NCBI RefSeq assembly: GCF_011745145.1 | Contig: NZ_CP050191.1 | Span: 372,001-436,000 of the forward strand | Source: Mycobacterium sp. DL440 | GTDB lineage: Bacteria; Actinomycetota; Actinomycetes; Mycobacteriales; Mycobacteriaceae | Reading direction: 5' to 3' | DNA length: 64,000 nucleotides | Part shown: one piece after another, positions 1 through 9,591 of the stretch | Position numbering within the stretch: the first letter of the stretch is position 1 | Layout of the letters: each line of letters starts with the position of its first letter | Translations under genes and position numbers: made by a program | The notes under the pieces: generated by a model | Databases searched by the model: none | What the model was told of the DNA's origin: nothing | The model's input: only the letters and a program-made list of their open reading frames with translations

Positions 1-96
1 CGCGCATGCGGTGTTCTGAAATTGGGTGGAACCAAACCGGGCCGCGCTGCGTCGAATTGTTATATCCCGCAAGACAAGACCGGAAGGCCAGAAACT

Positions 97-420
97 ATGC
101 CACCAGGACTGACGGGGCCGCTGGGCACCGATTTCGAGGTTATGACGAGCGTGGCCGGCCGGATCGACGTGCTCAACGACGACGTCCGGGCCATGCTGCA
201 GACCTTCATCGGAAAGATGAGCAGTGTGCCACCGTCGGTATGGGGTGGCGTGGCCGCGGTGCGGTTCCGCGGCGTGGTGGACCGTTGGAACGGCGAATCG
301 TTGACGCTGCACACCACATTGGGCCGGATCGCCGAGACCATCCGGACCAACGAGCGCACGCTGCGCGCCGCTGCCGACACTCACGCGCAGCGGCTCGACG
401 CCGTCGGCAACGGCATCTGA
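97..420 (+). CDS. esxU: EsxU-like WXG100 protein (ESX-4)
   Basis: A 107-residue WXG100-family protein, expected to be a partner of the neighbouring EsxT and a substrate of the ESX-4 type VII secretion system. The sequence shows the helix-turn-helix core with the turn motif SVWGG near residue 50 and long helices on either side, and it closely resembles M. tuberculosis EsxU (Rv3445c) as I recall it. The ATG at 97 gives the family's usual length; an in-frame ATG at 22 would add an unlikely 25-residue leader. It is separated from esxT by 12 bp, so the two are cotranscribed. The rest of ESX-4 should lie to the left of the window. Family call is secure; secretion is inferred. Confidence 0.9.
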   Translation: MPPGLTGPLGTDFEVMTSVAGRIDVLNDDVRAMLQTFIGKMSSVPPSVWGGVAAVRFRGVVDRWNGESLTLHTTLGRIAETIRTNERTLRAAADTHAQRLDAVGNGI

Positions 421-432
421 TCGGCGCCGACC

Positions 433-729
433 ATGGATCACGTGCTGTCATACGACTTCGGCGAGATCGAGTACACGGTTCGCCAGGAGATCCACACCAC
501 CTCGAGCCGGTTCAACGCAGCCCTCGATGAATTGCGTTCGCAGATCGCGCCTTTGCAGCAGGTCTGGACTCGTGAGGCCGCGCAGGCCTACGCCGTCGAG
601 CAGGTCCGCTGGAACCAGGCCGCGGCGGCCCTCAACGAGATCCTGTTCTCCCTGGGCAACGCGGTGCGCGACGGTGCCGACGAGGTGGCCGCCACCGACC
701 GGAGCGCGGCCAACGCATGGGGAGTCTGA
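433..729 (+). CDS. esxT: EsxT-like WXG100 protein (ESX-4)
   Basis: A 98-residue WXG100-family protein, predicted to form a helical-hairpin heterodimer with EsxU. The usual WXG is WTR (LQQVWTREAAQAY, around residue 48), the same deviation I recall in M. tuberculosis EsxT (Rv3444c), so it is a family trait rather than decay. The N-terminal stretch SYDFGEIEYTVRQEIHTT is also typical. It is the last gene of the ESX-4 fragment. In M. tuberculosis rplM follows directly, whereas here a convergent helicase gene and about 17.6 kb of other genes intervene. A strong hairpin at 751-793 ends the transcript. Confidence 0.92.
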   Translation: MDHVLSYDFGEIEYTVRQEIHTTSSRFNAALDELRSQIAPLQQVWTREAAQAYAVEQVRWNQAAAALNEILFSLGNAVRDGADEVAATDRSAANAWGV

Positions 730-750
730 GGCCGGTCAACCCAGAAGACA

Positions 751-793
751 TGTGCGGTCCCGTTCGGTGGAGAGGACCGAGCGGGACCGCACA
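751..793. terminator. Bidirectional hairpin between convergent genes
   Basis: Two 18-nt arms (751-768 and 776-793) pair perfectly except for one G-U wobble around a 7-nt loop. It sits in the 73-bp gap between the 3' ends of esxT (+) and the helicase gene (-). Only a weak T-rich run (CTTTCTC) follows on the + strand, which is common in mycobacterial terminators. Its position argues for a shared terminator. Confidence 0.8.
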
Positions 794-802
794 CTTTCTC
801 GT

Positions 803-2233
803 CTAGCGGCCTGAGCCGGAGTCGCCTCCGCGACGGGGACGGCGGGGGCCACCACCGCGCTGTCCGCCGCCTGCGCCGGCACCGGAACGGGCTGCGGGCG
901 CACCGCCGCCGTTGCGGGTGGACCCGTTGGGGCGGTTGCGCTGCGGCTGTCCGGACCTACCGGGCTGGCCGGACTTGCCCGGCTGGCGTCGCGGTGCCGG
1001 AGCGGCCTGGGCCGGCTCGAGACGGATCGGATCACCGAAAACCCGGTCCCCGGGGGCGATCTCACGAAGCACCGGATGGTCGATGCCGTTCACGCGGGTG
1101 ATCGTCGGCTTGACCCCGGCCTTTTTGGTCAGGGTGCGCACGTCGGAGACCTGCGCGTCGTGCATGAGCGTCACCACGGTGCCCTCGTTCCCGGCGCGGG
1201 CCGTACGGCCGGAGCGGTGCAGGTAGGCCTTGTGCTCGACCGGCGGGTCGGCGTGCACGACGAGGCTGACATCGTCGACGTGGATGCCGCGGGCGGCAAT
1301 GTCGGTGGCGACCAGCACCCCGGCCGACCCGTCGGAGAATGCCGTCAGGTTGCGGGTGCGGGCGTTCTGGGACAGGTTGCCGTGCAGCTCAACTGCCGCT
1401 ACGCCGCGCGAATTGAGTTGGCGAGTCAGGTTTTTCGCGCCGTGCTTGGTGCGGGAGAAGACGATCGTGCGTCCCGGCGCAGCGGCCAGGTCGGCCACCA
1501 CGTTGATCCGGGCGGCGTTGTCGACGTGCAGCACGTGGTGCACCATCGCGCTCACCGGTGACTGTGCCGAGTCGACGCTGTGCACCACCGGGTCGTGCAG
1601 GTAGCGCTTGACCAGCACATCCACCCCGGCGTCGAGCGTGGCCGAGAACAGCAGGCGCTGGCAGTTTTTCGGGGTGCGGTCCAGCAGGCGCTTCACGCCG
1701 GGCAGGAAGCCGAGGTCGGCCATGTGGTCGGCCTCGTCGAGCACGGTGACCTCGACCGCGGACAGGTCGGCGTGGCCGGACCGCATGTGGTCTTCGAGCC
1801 GGCCGGGGCAGGCGATCACGATGTCCACGCCCCCCCTGAGCGCGGAGATCTGCGGGTTGGCGCCCACGCCACCGAAGATGTTGACCGACCGCAGGCCGGT
1901 GGCCTTGGCCAGCGGGGCCAGCGAGGCCTCGATCTGGGTGACCAGTTCGCGGGTCGGCGCCAGGATCAGCGCGCGGGGCCGGTTCGGTGCCCGGCGGGTG
2001 CCGCTGGTCGACAACCGCGCCACCAGGGGCAACAGGAACGCGTAGGTCTTGCCGGACCCGGTCCGGCCGCGGCCGAGCACATCGCGGCCTTTGAGGGAAT
2101 CGGGCAGGGTCGCTGCCTGGATCGGGAAGGGGGACTCCACGCCGTTTCCGGCGAGGGTGGCGACGATCTCGGCGGGCAGGCCGAGCTCGGCGAAAGTAGG
2201 CACGGCGGTGCCAGGGGTCTCTTGGACAGACAA
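803..2233 (-). CDS. DEAD-box ATP-dependent RNA helicase
   Basis: A 476-residue superfamily 2 RNA helicase, expected to remodel rRNA or mRNA structure in the cytoplasm. Motifs in order: Q motif (FPIQAATLPD), Walker A GRTGSGKT, PTREL, the DEAD box in VLDEADHMADLGF, SAT, ATDIAARGIH and HRSGRTARAG. The last 70 or so residues are a Gly/Arg/Pro-rich basic tail, typical of RhlE-like enzymes and likely to bind RNA. I chose the TTG at 2233 because GGAGC lies 8 nt upstream and the family fold begins just after it. The in-frame ATG at 2416 would add 61 residues that look non-coding, so the mRNA probably has a long leader. Confidence 0.88.
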   Translation of the reverse strand: MSVQETPGTAVPTFAELGLPAEIVATLAGNGVESPFPIQAATLPDSLKGRDVLGRGRTGSGKTYAFLLPLVARLSTSGTRRAPNRPRALILAPTRELVTQIEASLAPLAKATGLRSVNIFGGVGANPQISALRGGVDIVIACPGRLEDHMRSGHADLSAVEVTVLDEADHMADLGFLPGVKRLLDRTPKNCQRLLFSATLDAGVDVLVKRYLHDPVVHSVDSAQSPVSAMVHHVLHVDNAARINVVADLAAAPGRTIVFSRTKHGAKNLTRQLNSRGVAAVELHGNLSQNARTRNLTAFSDGSAGVLVATDIAARGIHVDDVSLVVHADPPVEHKAYLHRSGRTARAGNEGTVVTLMHDAQVSDVRTLTKKAGVKPTITRVNGIDHPVLREIAPGDRVFGDPIRLEPAQAAPAPRRQPGKSGQPGRSGQPQRNRPNGSTRNGGGAPAARSGAGAGGGQRGGGPRRPRRGGDSGSGR

Positions 2234-2523
2234 AATGAAAGCTCCGAAAATAGAGGGCGGTCGTCCTGCCCGGCGCGAGTGACATCTCGCGGCGCTCGGT
2301 GTGACGATCGAGAAGGCGGCAAAGGCAGAACAGACAAGCCGCCGTGCCCCAACTATACGGGTAGGGGGGTCGATTCCCCGATTTCGAGTGCCTGACCAGC
2401 GGGTGGTATCCATCACAGGTTGGGCTGGTCAACTATCCTGGCGGACACGCGTGAACGCCATGCCGATGGCCCGACGCGGGGAGCGTGATTGCCGTGGCCG
2501 CATCGAGAAGCGGGGGAGGCCGG
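2234..2523. other. Divergent intergenic region (helicase leader and GAF-regulator promoter)
   Basis: About 290 bp between the divergent helicase and regulator starts. It contains the helicase ribosome-binding site (GGAGC) and, for the regulator, GGGGGAGG just before 2524. I see no gene in it. A long untranslated leader for the helicase is likely, but I could not fold it. Confidence 0.4.
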
Positions 2524-3789
2524 ATGTCGACCCGGGCACTGCCCGCGAAGGTGCGCGCTATCCATGACCTGTTCATCGGGGGCCAGGTAGACGCCGCTGC
2601 CCTCGATTCCACCCCGGTGCGCCGCGTCATCGTGGAGAGCTGGCAGCGCAGCCTGGCCACGGGTGTGGACCCTGATCTGGGCACCCGGGCGGCGGCGGCC
2701 GCGGCGGCGCTGACCGAGCTGCGCAACACCCATCCGCTGGCGCCCACGCTGCCGCTGATCCGTCGACTCCTGGTCGACGATGCCGTCGCTTCCGGAGTGC
2801 TGGTGGGCATCACCGCGGCCGACGGCACCCTGCTGTGGGTCGAAGGTGACCCCGGCGTGCGCCGCAAGGCCGAGGCGATGAACTTCGTGCCCGGGTCGGA
2901 TTGGAGCGAACGGGTGGCCGGGACGAACGCGCCCGGAACCGCGCTGGCCTTGGACCGCGAGCTGCAGATCCTGGGGTCCGAGCACTTCTCCCGCACCGTG
3001 CACTCCTGGAGTTGCACCGCTGTGCCCGTGCACGACCCGGCCACCGGAGTGCTACTGGGCGCCATCGACCTGACCGGTGGGTCCGCGGTCGCGACGCCGC
3101 AGACATTGGCGCTGGTCAGGGCCACCGCCGTCGCCGTCGAGAACCAGCTGGCCCTGCTGCGGTTCACCCAACCCGCCGCTTCGGCGGTGGCCGAGGGGGC
3201 CCGGTTGACCGTGCTGGGCGCCGACCGCCCGCGCTGGCAGGCGCCCGATGCCGCAGGCCGCCCGCAGTCCAGTGCGCTGACCGGCAGGCACGCCGACATC
3301 CTGGCCCTGCTGATCCGGCACCCCGAGGGGCTGAGCGCCGATCACCTGGCAATGCTGCTCGACGACAAGGACCTCGACGTGGTCACCGTGCGGGCCGAGG
3401 TGTCGCGGCTGCGCCGGGTGATCGGCAGCACTTACATCGAGTCGCGGCCCTACCGCCTGTTGGCGCCGGTCGCCAGCGATATGGGTGACGTGTTCGACGC
3501 ACTGCAGGCCGGGAATGTCTCGGCCGCCCTGGGCGCGTATTCGGGGGCGTTGTTGCCGCAGTCGGTCTCACCTGCCATCGCGCGGCTGCGCACCGAGCTG
3601 AGGGCCAGCCTGCGCGAAGCGGTGCTGACCGGGGGTGAGTTGGGCCTGTTGCGGCGGTGGTTGGCACTGCCCGACGGCCGTGACGATCGGCAGGGTTGGC
3701 GGGTGTTGCACGACCACGCCCAGGCCGACCCGGTGGCCCGAGCGCAGGCCCGTGGTCATCTGGCCGGGATCGACGTCGAACTGGGCTGA
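2524..3789 (+). CDS. GAF-domain transcriptional regulator
   Basis: A 421-residue regulator resembling the sensory half of AcoR-type activators. Residues about 70-200 form a GAF domain (signature stretches NFVPGSDWSERVAGTNAPGT and SWSCTAVPVHD). The C-terminal part (about 245-310, LTGRHADILALLIRHPEGLS through EVSRLRRVIG) looks like a winged-helix DNA-binding unit. There is no AAA+ sigma-54 activation domain, as usual for mycobacterial members that accompany alcohol or aldehyde dehydrogenases. The ATG at 2524 follows GGGGGAGG; an upstream ATG at 2485 is less likely. It directly precedes the aldehyde dehydrogenase gene and is the obvious candidate to bind the GCAAC-N5-TGCAACGT elements at 3855 and 6734. 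Confidence 0.82.
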   Translation: MSTRALPAKVRAIHDLFIGGQVDAAALDSTPVRRVIVESWQRSLATGVDPDLGTRAAAAAAALTELRNTHPLAPTLPLIRRLLVDDAVASGVLVGITAADGTLLWVEGDPGVRRKAEAMNFVPGSDWSERVAGTNAPGTALALDRELQILGSEHFSRTVHSWSCTAVPVHDPATGVLLGAIDLTGGSAVATPQTLALVRATAVAVENQLALLRFTQPAASAVAEGARLTVLGADRPRWQAPDAAGRPQSSALTGRHADILALLIRHPEGLSADHLAMLLDDKDLDVVTVRAEVSRLRRVIGSTYIESRPYRLLAPVASDMGDVFDALQAGNVSAALGAYSGALLPQSVSPAIARLRTELRASLREAVLTGGELGLLRRWLALPDGRDDRQGWRVLHDHAQADPVARAQARGHLAGIDVELG

Positions 3790-3833
3790 CTGTCGGTCCA
3801 CGGTCGTACTGAATTTGTCGGCTCGCCGACGCC

Positions 3834-3872
3834 GCAACGTTGCTTTTGATCAGTGCAACTGTGCTGCAACGT
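3834..3872. promoter_or_regulatory. GCAAC repeat cluster upstream of aldehyde dehydrogenase
   Basis: The region holds the palindrome GCAACGTTGC (3834-3843) and then GCAAC-N5-TGCAACGT (3855-3872). The latter arrangement recurs with identical spacing at 6734-6751 before the diol dehydratase operon. Both genes belong to one pathway and a GAF-domain regulator gene is adjacent, so I infer an operator. Confidence 0.55.
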
Positions 3873-3932
3873 ACTGCTGACTACCTTTAGTGACTACCGA
3901 CACATTTCGGTGTCCGAATGCAGGAGATTGCC

Positions 3933-5456
<1,524 letters not shown>

Positions 5457-5474
5457 GCCCCCCTGATCCACCGT

Positions 5475-5530
5475 CGAACGTGAGCTTGTGTGCGAAAGGC
5501 CCGCAACTTTCGTATCCAAGCTCACGTTCG
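5475..5530. repeat. Nested palindromic element between ald and glcG-like gene
   Basis: Perfect 14-bp arms (5475-5488 and 5517-5530) enclose a second 6-bp hairpin (CGAAAG at 5493-5498 with CTTTCG at 5507-5512). No T-tract follows. It could be an intercistronic mRNA hairpin or a copy of a small dispersed palindrome. A second element of similar nested architecture but different sequence occurs at 44763-44817. Confidence 0.75.
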
Positions 5531-5552
5531 CGGTCTACCTGAAGGGACATAC

Positions 5553-5951
5553 ATGACATCCCTGCCACTGCCGACCGCGCAGAAGGTGATCGATGCCGCC
5601 GCCCTCAAGGCGGAGGACATCGGCCAGCCGATGAATATCGCCGTGGTCGATGACGGAGGTCATCTGGTGGCGTTCGTGCGCATGGACGGTGCGATCAAGG
5701 CCAGCATCGACATCTCGATCCGCAAGGCGCGCACCGCGGTGATGATGAACCTGCCCACCAGCGCCCTGATGGACGTCTGCCAGCCGGGCGGTGAGTTGTA
5801 CGGCCTGGAGCAGACCTCGGGTGGTCTGGTCGTGTTCGGCGGCGGGATACCGCTGGAAGTCGACGGTGTCGTGGTGGGCGCGGTCGGGGTCAGTGCCGGC
5901 AGCGTCGAGCAGGACGTGGCGGTGGCCACCGCCGGGGTCACGGCAATTTAG
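5553..5951 (+). CDS. GlcG/HbpS-like protein (DUF336)
   Basis: A 132-residue protein of the GlcG/HbpS (DUF336) family, which includes haem-binding HbpS and the C-terminal domain of PduO. The core PMNIAVVDDGGHLVAFVRMD, the segment SIRKARTAV and the glycine-rich VVFGGGIPLEVDGVVVGAVG are diagnostic. There is no signal peptide, so it is cytoplasmic. Relatives are often found beside B12-dependent diol dehydratases, as here, but their exact role is unsettled. The ATG at 5553 follows GAAGGGA. The last codons are part of a 26-bp tandem duplication that creates a second copy of the 3' end just after the stop. Confidence 0.85.
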   Translation: MTSLPLPTAQKVIDAAALKAEDIGQPMNIAVVDDGGHLVAFVRMDGAIKASIDISIRKARTAVMMNLPTSALMDVCQPGGELYGLEQTSGGLVVFGGGIPLEVDGVVVGAVGVSAGSVEQDVAVATAGVTAI

Positions 5952-5980
5952 CCGAAGCCGGGGTCACGGCAATTTAGCCG
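5931..5980 (+). repeat. Tandem duplication of the glcG-like 3' end
   Basis: A 24-bp unit (5931-5954) that includes the stop codon is repeated exactly at 5957-5980 after 2 bp, a 26-bp period. The second copy lies in the gap before the convergent FhuF-like gene. Replication slippage is the simplest explanation. Confidence 0.9.
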
Positions 5981-5983
5981 GCC

Positions 5984-6700
5984 CTATGAGCTGGTGAGAC
6001 CGTCCGGAAAAACACAGTCACCGCAGTAGCCGCCACCGGGAACTTGGTAGAACAGGCAGCAACTGCGGCGCCGGAACCGTTGTCCGGCAAGGTCCGAGGT
6101 TCCGCGCAGCGGTTCGATGGCGATCAGCGCGTCGATCAGGTCGTGGCCGCCCGCCTGTGCGTCGGGACGGGACTGCGCCAGCACGGTGACCGCGCCGTTG
6201 GCCGCTGAGGCGATGTTGCCCCACATCACCTGTGGTGGGAGGGCGACCGCCCGCCGCATCGTTGCGTTCAGCAGGCGCAAGACGTTTCCGATCAGCGAGT
6301 CGGCGATGAGGGCAGCGGCTCGCCGCGGATCGGATTGCGTCACCCACTCGACGCCGGCCGCTCCGAGGGCCGGCCGGTGGGATGAATCCTGTTGCCAGAA
6401 CAACGAATCCAGGGTCAGCACCGGCACAGTGCCCAGGCAAACCGCGGCGCCGACGGCAGGGGACAGCAGTCGCGCGGTGATCGACAGGTGCACCGAGGAC
6501 GCCGCGGCCTTGACCGGGACGTCGGCTTCGTCGATCGCGAAGCCGGAGGCCGTCGCAGCCCGGGTGCGCATCGTGTACTCGTGCAGGTCGGCCTGATCGC
6601 CGCACAGGGACGCGATCGGTCGCCAGCTGGCGGGATCGGCCGCCGGGAGGGCAAAGAACTCGCCCAGCGCCGCGAGCGCGTCAGATTTTCCAGCGTCCAT
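5984..6700 (-). CDS. FhuF-like (2Fe-2S)-binding protein
   Basis: A 238-residue protein with the FhuF C-terminal cluster motif: Cys214 and Cys215, then Cys226 and Cys229 (CC-x10-C-x2-C), within RRSCCLFYQVPGGGYCGDC. FhuF-type proteins are [2Fe-2S] ferric-siderophore reductases, so an iron-reduction or electron-transfer role is inferred. No signal peptide is visible. It is transcribed against its neighbours, between the glcG-like gene and the diol dehydratase operon, and its promoter overlaps theirs in the 124-bp region 6701-6824. A GGTCAG/CTGACC inverted repeat lies close to its start. A link to diol metabolism is unproven. Confidence 0.75.
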   Translation of the reverse strand: MDAGKSDALAALGEFFALPAADPASWRPIASLCGDQADLHEYTMRTRAATASGFAIDEADVPVKAAASSVHLSITARLLSPAVGAAVCLGTVPVLTLDSLFWQQDSSHRPALGAAGVEWVTQSDPRRAAALIADSLIGNVLRLLNATMRRAVALPPQVMWGNIASAANGAVTVLAQSRPDAQAGGHDLIDALIAIEPLRGTSDLAGQRFRRRSCCLFYQVPGGGYCGDCVFPDGLTSS

Positions 6701-6733
6701 CGTCCGGTCAGGTTAGCCGTACTGACCTGCGGC

Positions 6734-6751
6734 GCAACCTTCATGCAACGT
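6734..6751. promoter_or_regulatory. GCAAC-N5-TGCAACGT element upstream of diol dehydratase
   Basis: Identical layout to the element at 3855-3872 before the aldehyde dehydrogenase gene (GCAAC, 5 nt, TGCAACGT). It lies about 75 bp upstream of the dehydratase small-subunit start. Inferred target of the GAF-domain regulator. Confidence 0.5.
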
Positions 6752-6824
6752 GATGCAGCGCACAATTGGGTCGCGTTGTGTCGCACGTCGGTGGGACAAC
6801 CGCCCGAGCCAGTTGGAGTAGTGA

Positions 6825-7253
6825 ATGACGGAACCGATCCTCGACCCTTCGGCCGATTACCCGCTGAGCGTCCATCGCCCGGATCTGCTGTTCACCCCCA
6901 ACGGCACACCGATCGGCGGGATCACCATGGACGCGGTGATGTCTGGTGAGGTCGCCGCCTCCGATCTGCGCATCACCCCGCAGACACTGCGGCTGCAGGC
7001 GCAGATCGCCGAAAAGGTGGGGCGCCGCCAGCTCGGCTCCAATTTGCGCCGCGCCGCGGAGATGACCGCGATCAGCGACGAGCGGGTGCTGCAGATCTAC
7101 AACGCGCTGCGGCCCAACGCCTCCACCAAGGCCGAGCTGGACTCGATTGCCGACGAGTTGGACACCAAGTACGGCGCGGCATTGCTGGCCGGGCTCGTCC
7201 GTGAGGCCGCCGACGTGTACGAGCGTCGCGACATCCTGGCCACCAGCGAATAG
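6825..7253 (+). CDS. pduE: Diol/glycerol dehydratase, small subunit
   Basis: A 142-residue gamma (small) subunit of adenosylcobalamin-dependent diol/glycerol dehydratase. It shows the family stretches DYPLSVHRPDL, GITMDAVMSGEV, LRITPQTLRLQAQIAEK and GRRQLGSNLRRAAEMTAI. The holoenzyme converts 1,2-propanediol to propionaldehyde or glycerol to 3-hydroxypropionaldehyde. Here the small subunit is encoded first, followed by the large and then the medium subunit, unlike the large-medium-small order of Klebsiella and Salmonella. GGAG lies about 7 nt before the ATG. The gap to the large-subunit gene is 12 bp. Confidence 0.93.
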   Translation: MTEPILDPSADYPLSVHRPDLLFTPNGTPIGGITMDAVMSGEVAASDLRITPQTLRLQAQIAEKVGRRQLGSNLRRAAEMTAISDERVLQIYNALRPNASTKAELDSIADELDTKYGAALLAGLVREAADVYERRDILATSE

Positions 7254-7265
7254 GAGACATCGGTC

Positions 7266-8993
7266 ATGAGGGCAGTTTCATCCGCGGCGGCGCAGAACTC
7301 GACAGCCGGCCAGCGCAGGCAATCCGAGCGCACCAGGGTCCTGGAGGACCGGCCGGTCAACCTCGACGGCTTCGTCGAGGAATGGCCTGAGGTGGGCATG
7401 GTCGCGCTGGACAGTGCATTCGACCCCGCGCCCAGCGTGCGCGTCGTCGACGGGGTGATCGTCGAGATGGACGGCCGGGCCCGCGCCGATTTCGATTTCA
7501 TCGACCAGTTCATCGCCGACCACGCCATCGACGCTGCGACCACCGAACAGGCCATGGCGATCCCGGCGGTCGAGATCGCCAGGATGCTGGTCGACCCGCA
7601 CGTGACCCGCGAGCAGGTGGTCGAGGTGACCACGGCACTGACCCCGGCCAAGCTGCTCGAGGTCGCCAAGACCATGAACATCGTCGAGATCATGATGGGA
7701 ATGCAGAAGATGCGGGCCCGTCGTACGACGGCCAACCAGGCGCACTGCACCAGCGCTCGCGACAACCCACTGCAGGTGGCCTGCGAAGCCGCCGAGGCGT
7801 CGCTGCGCGGATTCTCGGAAGTGGAAACAACTTTGGGTTTGGTGCGCTACGCCCCGCTGGTGGCGATGGCGCAGCAGATCGGCAGCCAGGTCGGCTGTGG
7901 TGGACGCCTGACCCAGTGCGCCCTCGAAGAAGCCACCGAACTCGATCTCGGCATGCGCGGTATCACCGCCTATGCCGAGACCATCTCGGTCTACGGCACG
8001 GAGTCGGTGTTCGTCGACGGCGATGACACCCCGTGGTCGAAGGCCTTCCTGGCCGCGGCGTATGCGTCGCGTGGCATCAAGATGCGGTTTACCTCGGGCA
8101 CCGGTTCCGAGGTGCAGATGGGCAACGCCGAGGGCCGCTCCATGCTGTACCTGGAGATCCGGTGCATCCTGGTCGCGAAAGGCGCAGGGGTGCAAGGCCT
8201 GCAGAACGGTTCGATCTCCTGCATCGGCGTACCGGGTGCGGTACCGGCGGGCATCCGGGCGGTGGCGGCGGAAAACCTGATTGCCTCCGCGGTGGATCTG
8301 GAATGCGCTTCTGGCAACGACCAGTCGTTCTCACACTCACCGATGCGCCGGGTGGCGCGGTTGTTGCCGCAGCTGATGCCGGGCACCGATTTCATCTGCT
8401 CGGGTTACTCGGCGACACCCAACTACGACGACATGTTCGCCGGATCCAACGTTGACGCCGAGGATTACGACGACTTCAACACCATCCAGCGGGACCTGCA
8501 GATCGACGGCGGGTTGCGCCATGTCAACGAGGCCGAGATTCTCGCTGCCCGGCACCGGGCGGCCAAGGCTCTGCAGGCGGTGTTCGCATACCTTGATCTG
8601 CCCGCCATCTCCGATGCCGAGATCGAGACGGCCGTGTATGCGCACGGCAGCCGCGAGTTGATCCCGCGCGATGTCCTCGAAGACCTCAAGGGCGCACAAC
8701 AGGTGATGGACCGCTGCGTGACCGGTCTTGACCTGGTGAAGGCACTTGAATCGACGGGTTTCTCCGATGTCGCCGAGAACCTGTTGGCCGTTCTGCGGCA
8801 ACGGGTCTCGGGCGACTTGTTGCAGACGTCGGCGATCATGACGCGCGATCTCCAGCCATTGTCGGCGGTAAACGACCGCAATGATTACGCGGGTCCGGGC
8901 ACCGGCTACCGCCCCACGGGCGCGCGCTGGGAGGAGATGAAGCGGCTACGTCACGTGACGAGCGCCGAGAACCCTGAGCTGGAGGTCGAGTGA
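7266..8993 (+). CDS. pduC: Diol/glycerol dehydratase, large subunit
   Basis: A 575-residue alpha (catalytic) subunit. It is very close to enterobacterial PduC over its full length: MQKMRARRT, QAHCTS (its His matches the Klebsiella active-site His143 by my recall), LTQCALEEATEL, YGTESVFVDGDDTPWSKAFL, MRFTSGTGSEVQMG, LECASGNDQSF and NDYAGPGTGYR. The N-terminus is about 20 residues longer than PduC and is Ala/Ser/Arg-rich. No microcompartment shell proteins are encoded nearby, so it is probably soluble. Substrate preference (propanediol or glycerol) cannot be told from sequence. The medium subunit begins 1 bp after the stop. Confidence 0.96.
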   Translation: MRAVSSAAAQNSTAGQRRQSERTRVLEDRPVNLDGFVEEWPEVGMVALDSAFDPAPSVRVVDGVIVEMDGRARADFDFIDQFIADHAIDAATTEQAMAIPAVEIARMLVDPHVTREQVVEVTTALTPAKLLEVAKTMNIVEIMMGMQKMRARRTTANQAHCTSARDNPLQVACEAAEASLRGFSEVETTLGLVRYAPLVAMAQQIGSQVGCGGRLTQCALEEATELDLGMRGITAYAETISVYGTESVFVDGDDTPWSKAFLAAAYASRGIKMRFTSGTGSEVQMGNAEGRSMLYLEIRCILVAKGAGVQGLQNGSISCIGVPGAVPAGIRAVAAENLIASAVDLECASGNDQSFSHSPMRRVARLLPQLMPGTDFICSGYSATPNYDDMFAGSNVDAEDYDDFNTIQRDLQIDGGLRHVNEAEILAARHRAAKALQAVFAYLDLPAISDAEIETAVYAHGSRELIPRDVLEDLKGAQQVMDRCVTGLDLVKALESTGFSDVAENLLAVLRQRVSGDLLQTSAIMTRDLQPLSAVNDRNDYAGPGTGYRPTGARWEEMKRLRHVTSAENPELEVE

Positions 8994-8994
8994 C

Positions 8995-9591
8995 ATGTCG
9001 GCAGTGAATGGTCAGCGGACACTGACGTTCACCGGCGAGCGGCCGGCAGAACCCGGGAAGCGCTCCGATGAAGTGGTGCTGGCGATATCGCCGGCGTTCG
9101 CGGACTTCTTCAGCCAGACCATCGTCGGCGTGTCCCATGCCGAGGTGATCCGCCAGATCCTGGCCGGTATCGAGGAGCAGGAGGTGGTTGCCCGCTGCAT
9201 TCGGATCCGGCACAGCAGTGACCTCGCCGTGGTCGCGCACACAGCGGCCAGGCTCAGCGGGTCGGGCATCGGCATCGGCATCCTGTCCCGCGGCACTTCG
9301 ATGATCCATCAGCGTGACCTGCCGAGGTTGTCCAGTCTTGAGCTGTTCCCGCAGAGCCCGCTGATGACGTTGGAAACCTATCGTCGCATCGGGTCGAACG
9401 CCGCCCAGTACGCCAAAGGCGAGTCACCCGAACCTGTTCCGACGCTGAACGATCAGATGGCCCGGCCCCGCTGGCAGGCCAAGGCGGCGTTGTTGCATCT
9501 GAAGGAGACCGAGCAGATCCGCAAACAGGATCGCCCGGTAGAGGTGACGCCGGCGTTCGCCGAGCTGACTCCTGAGGCACTGGGCACCTGA
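8995..9591 (+). CDS. pduD: Diol/glycerol dehydratase, medium subunit
   Basis: A 198-residue beta (medium) subunit that completes the dehydratase and helps bind cobalamin. The core (EVVLAISPAFADFFSQTIVG, HAEVIRQILAGIEEQEVVAR, RIRHSSDLAVVAHTAARLSG and LSRGTSMIHQRDLP) is typical. The N-terminal extension of about 30 residues is short and lacks an obvious encapsulation helix, which agrees with the absence of shell genes. The stop codon overlaps the start of the reactivase gene by one base (TGATG), so translation is coupled. Confidence 0.94.
   Translation: MSAVNGQRTLTFTGERPAEPGKRSDEVVLAISPAFADFFSQTIVGVSHAEVIRQILAGIEEQEVVARCIRIRHSSDLAVVAHTAARLSGSGIGIGILSRGTSMIHQRDLPRLSSLELFPQSPLMTLETYRRIGSNAAQYAKGESPEPVPTLNDQMARPRWQAKAALLHLKETEQIRKQDRPVEVTPAFAELTPEALGT

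Noticed and set aside
1076..2395. Long + strand open frames across the helicase gene
   Set aside because: Shadows of the minus-strand helicase, whose motifs are unambiguous.
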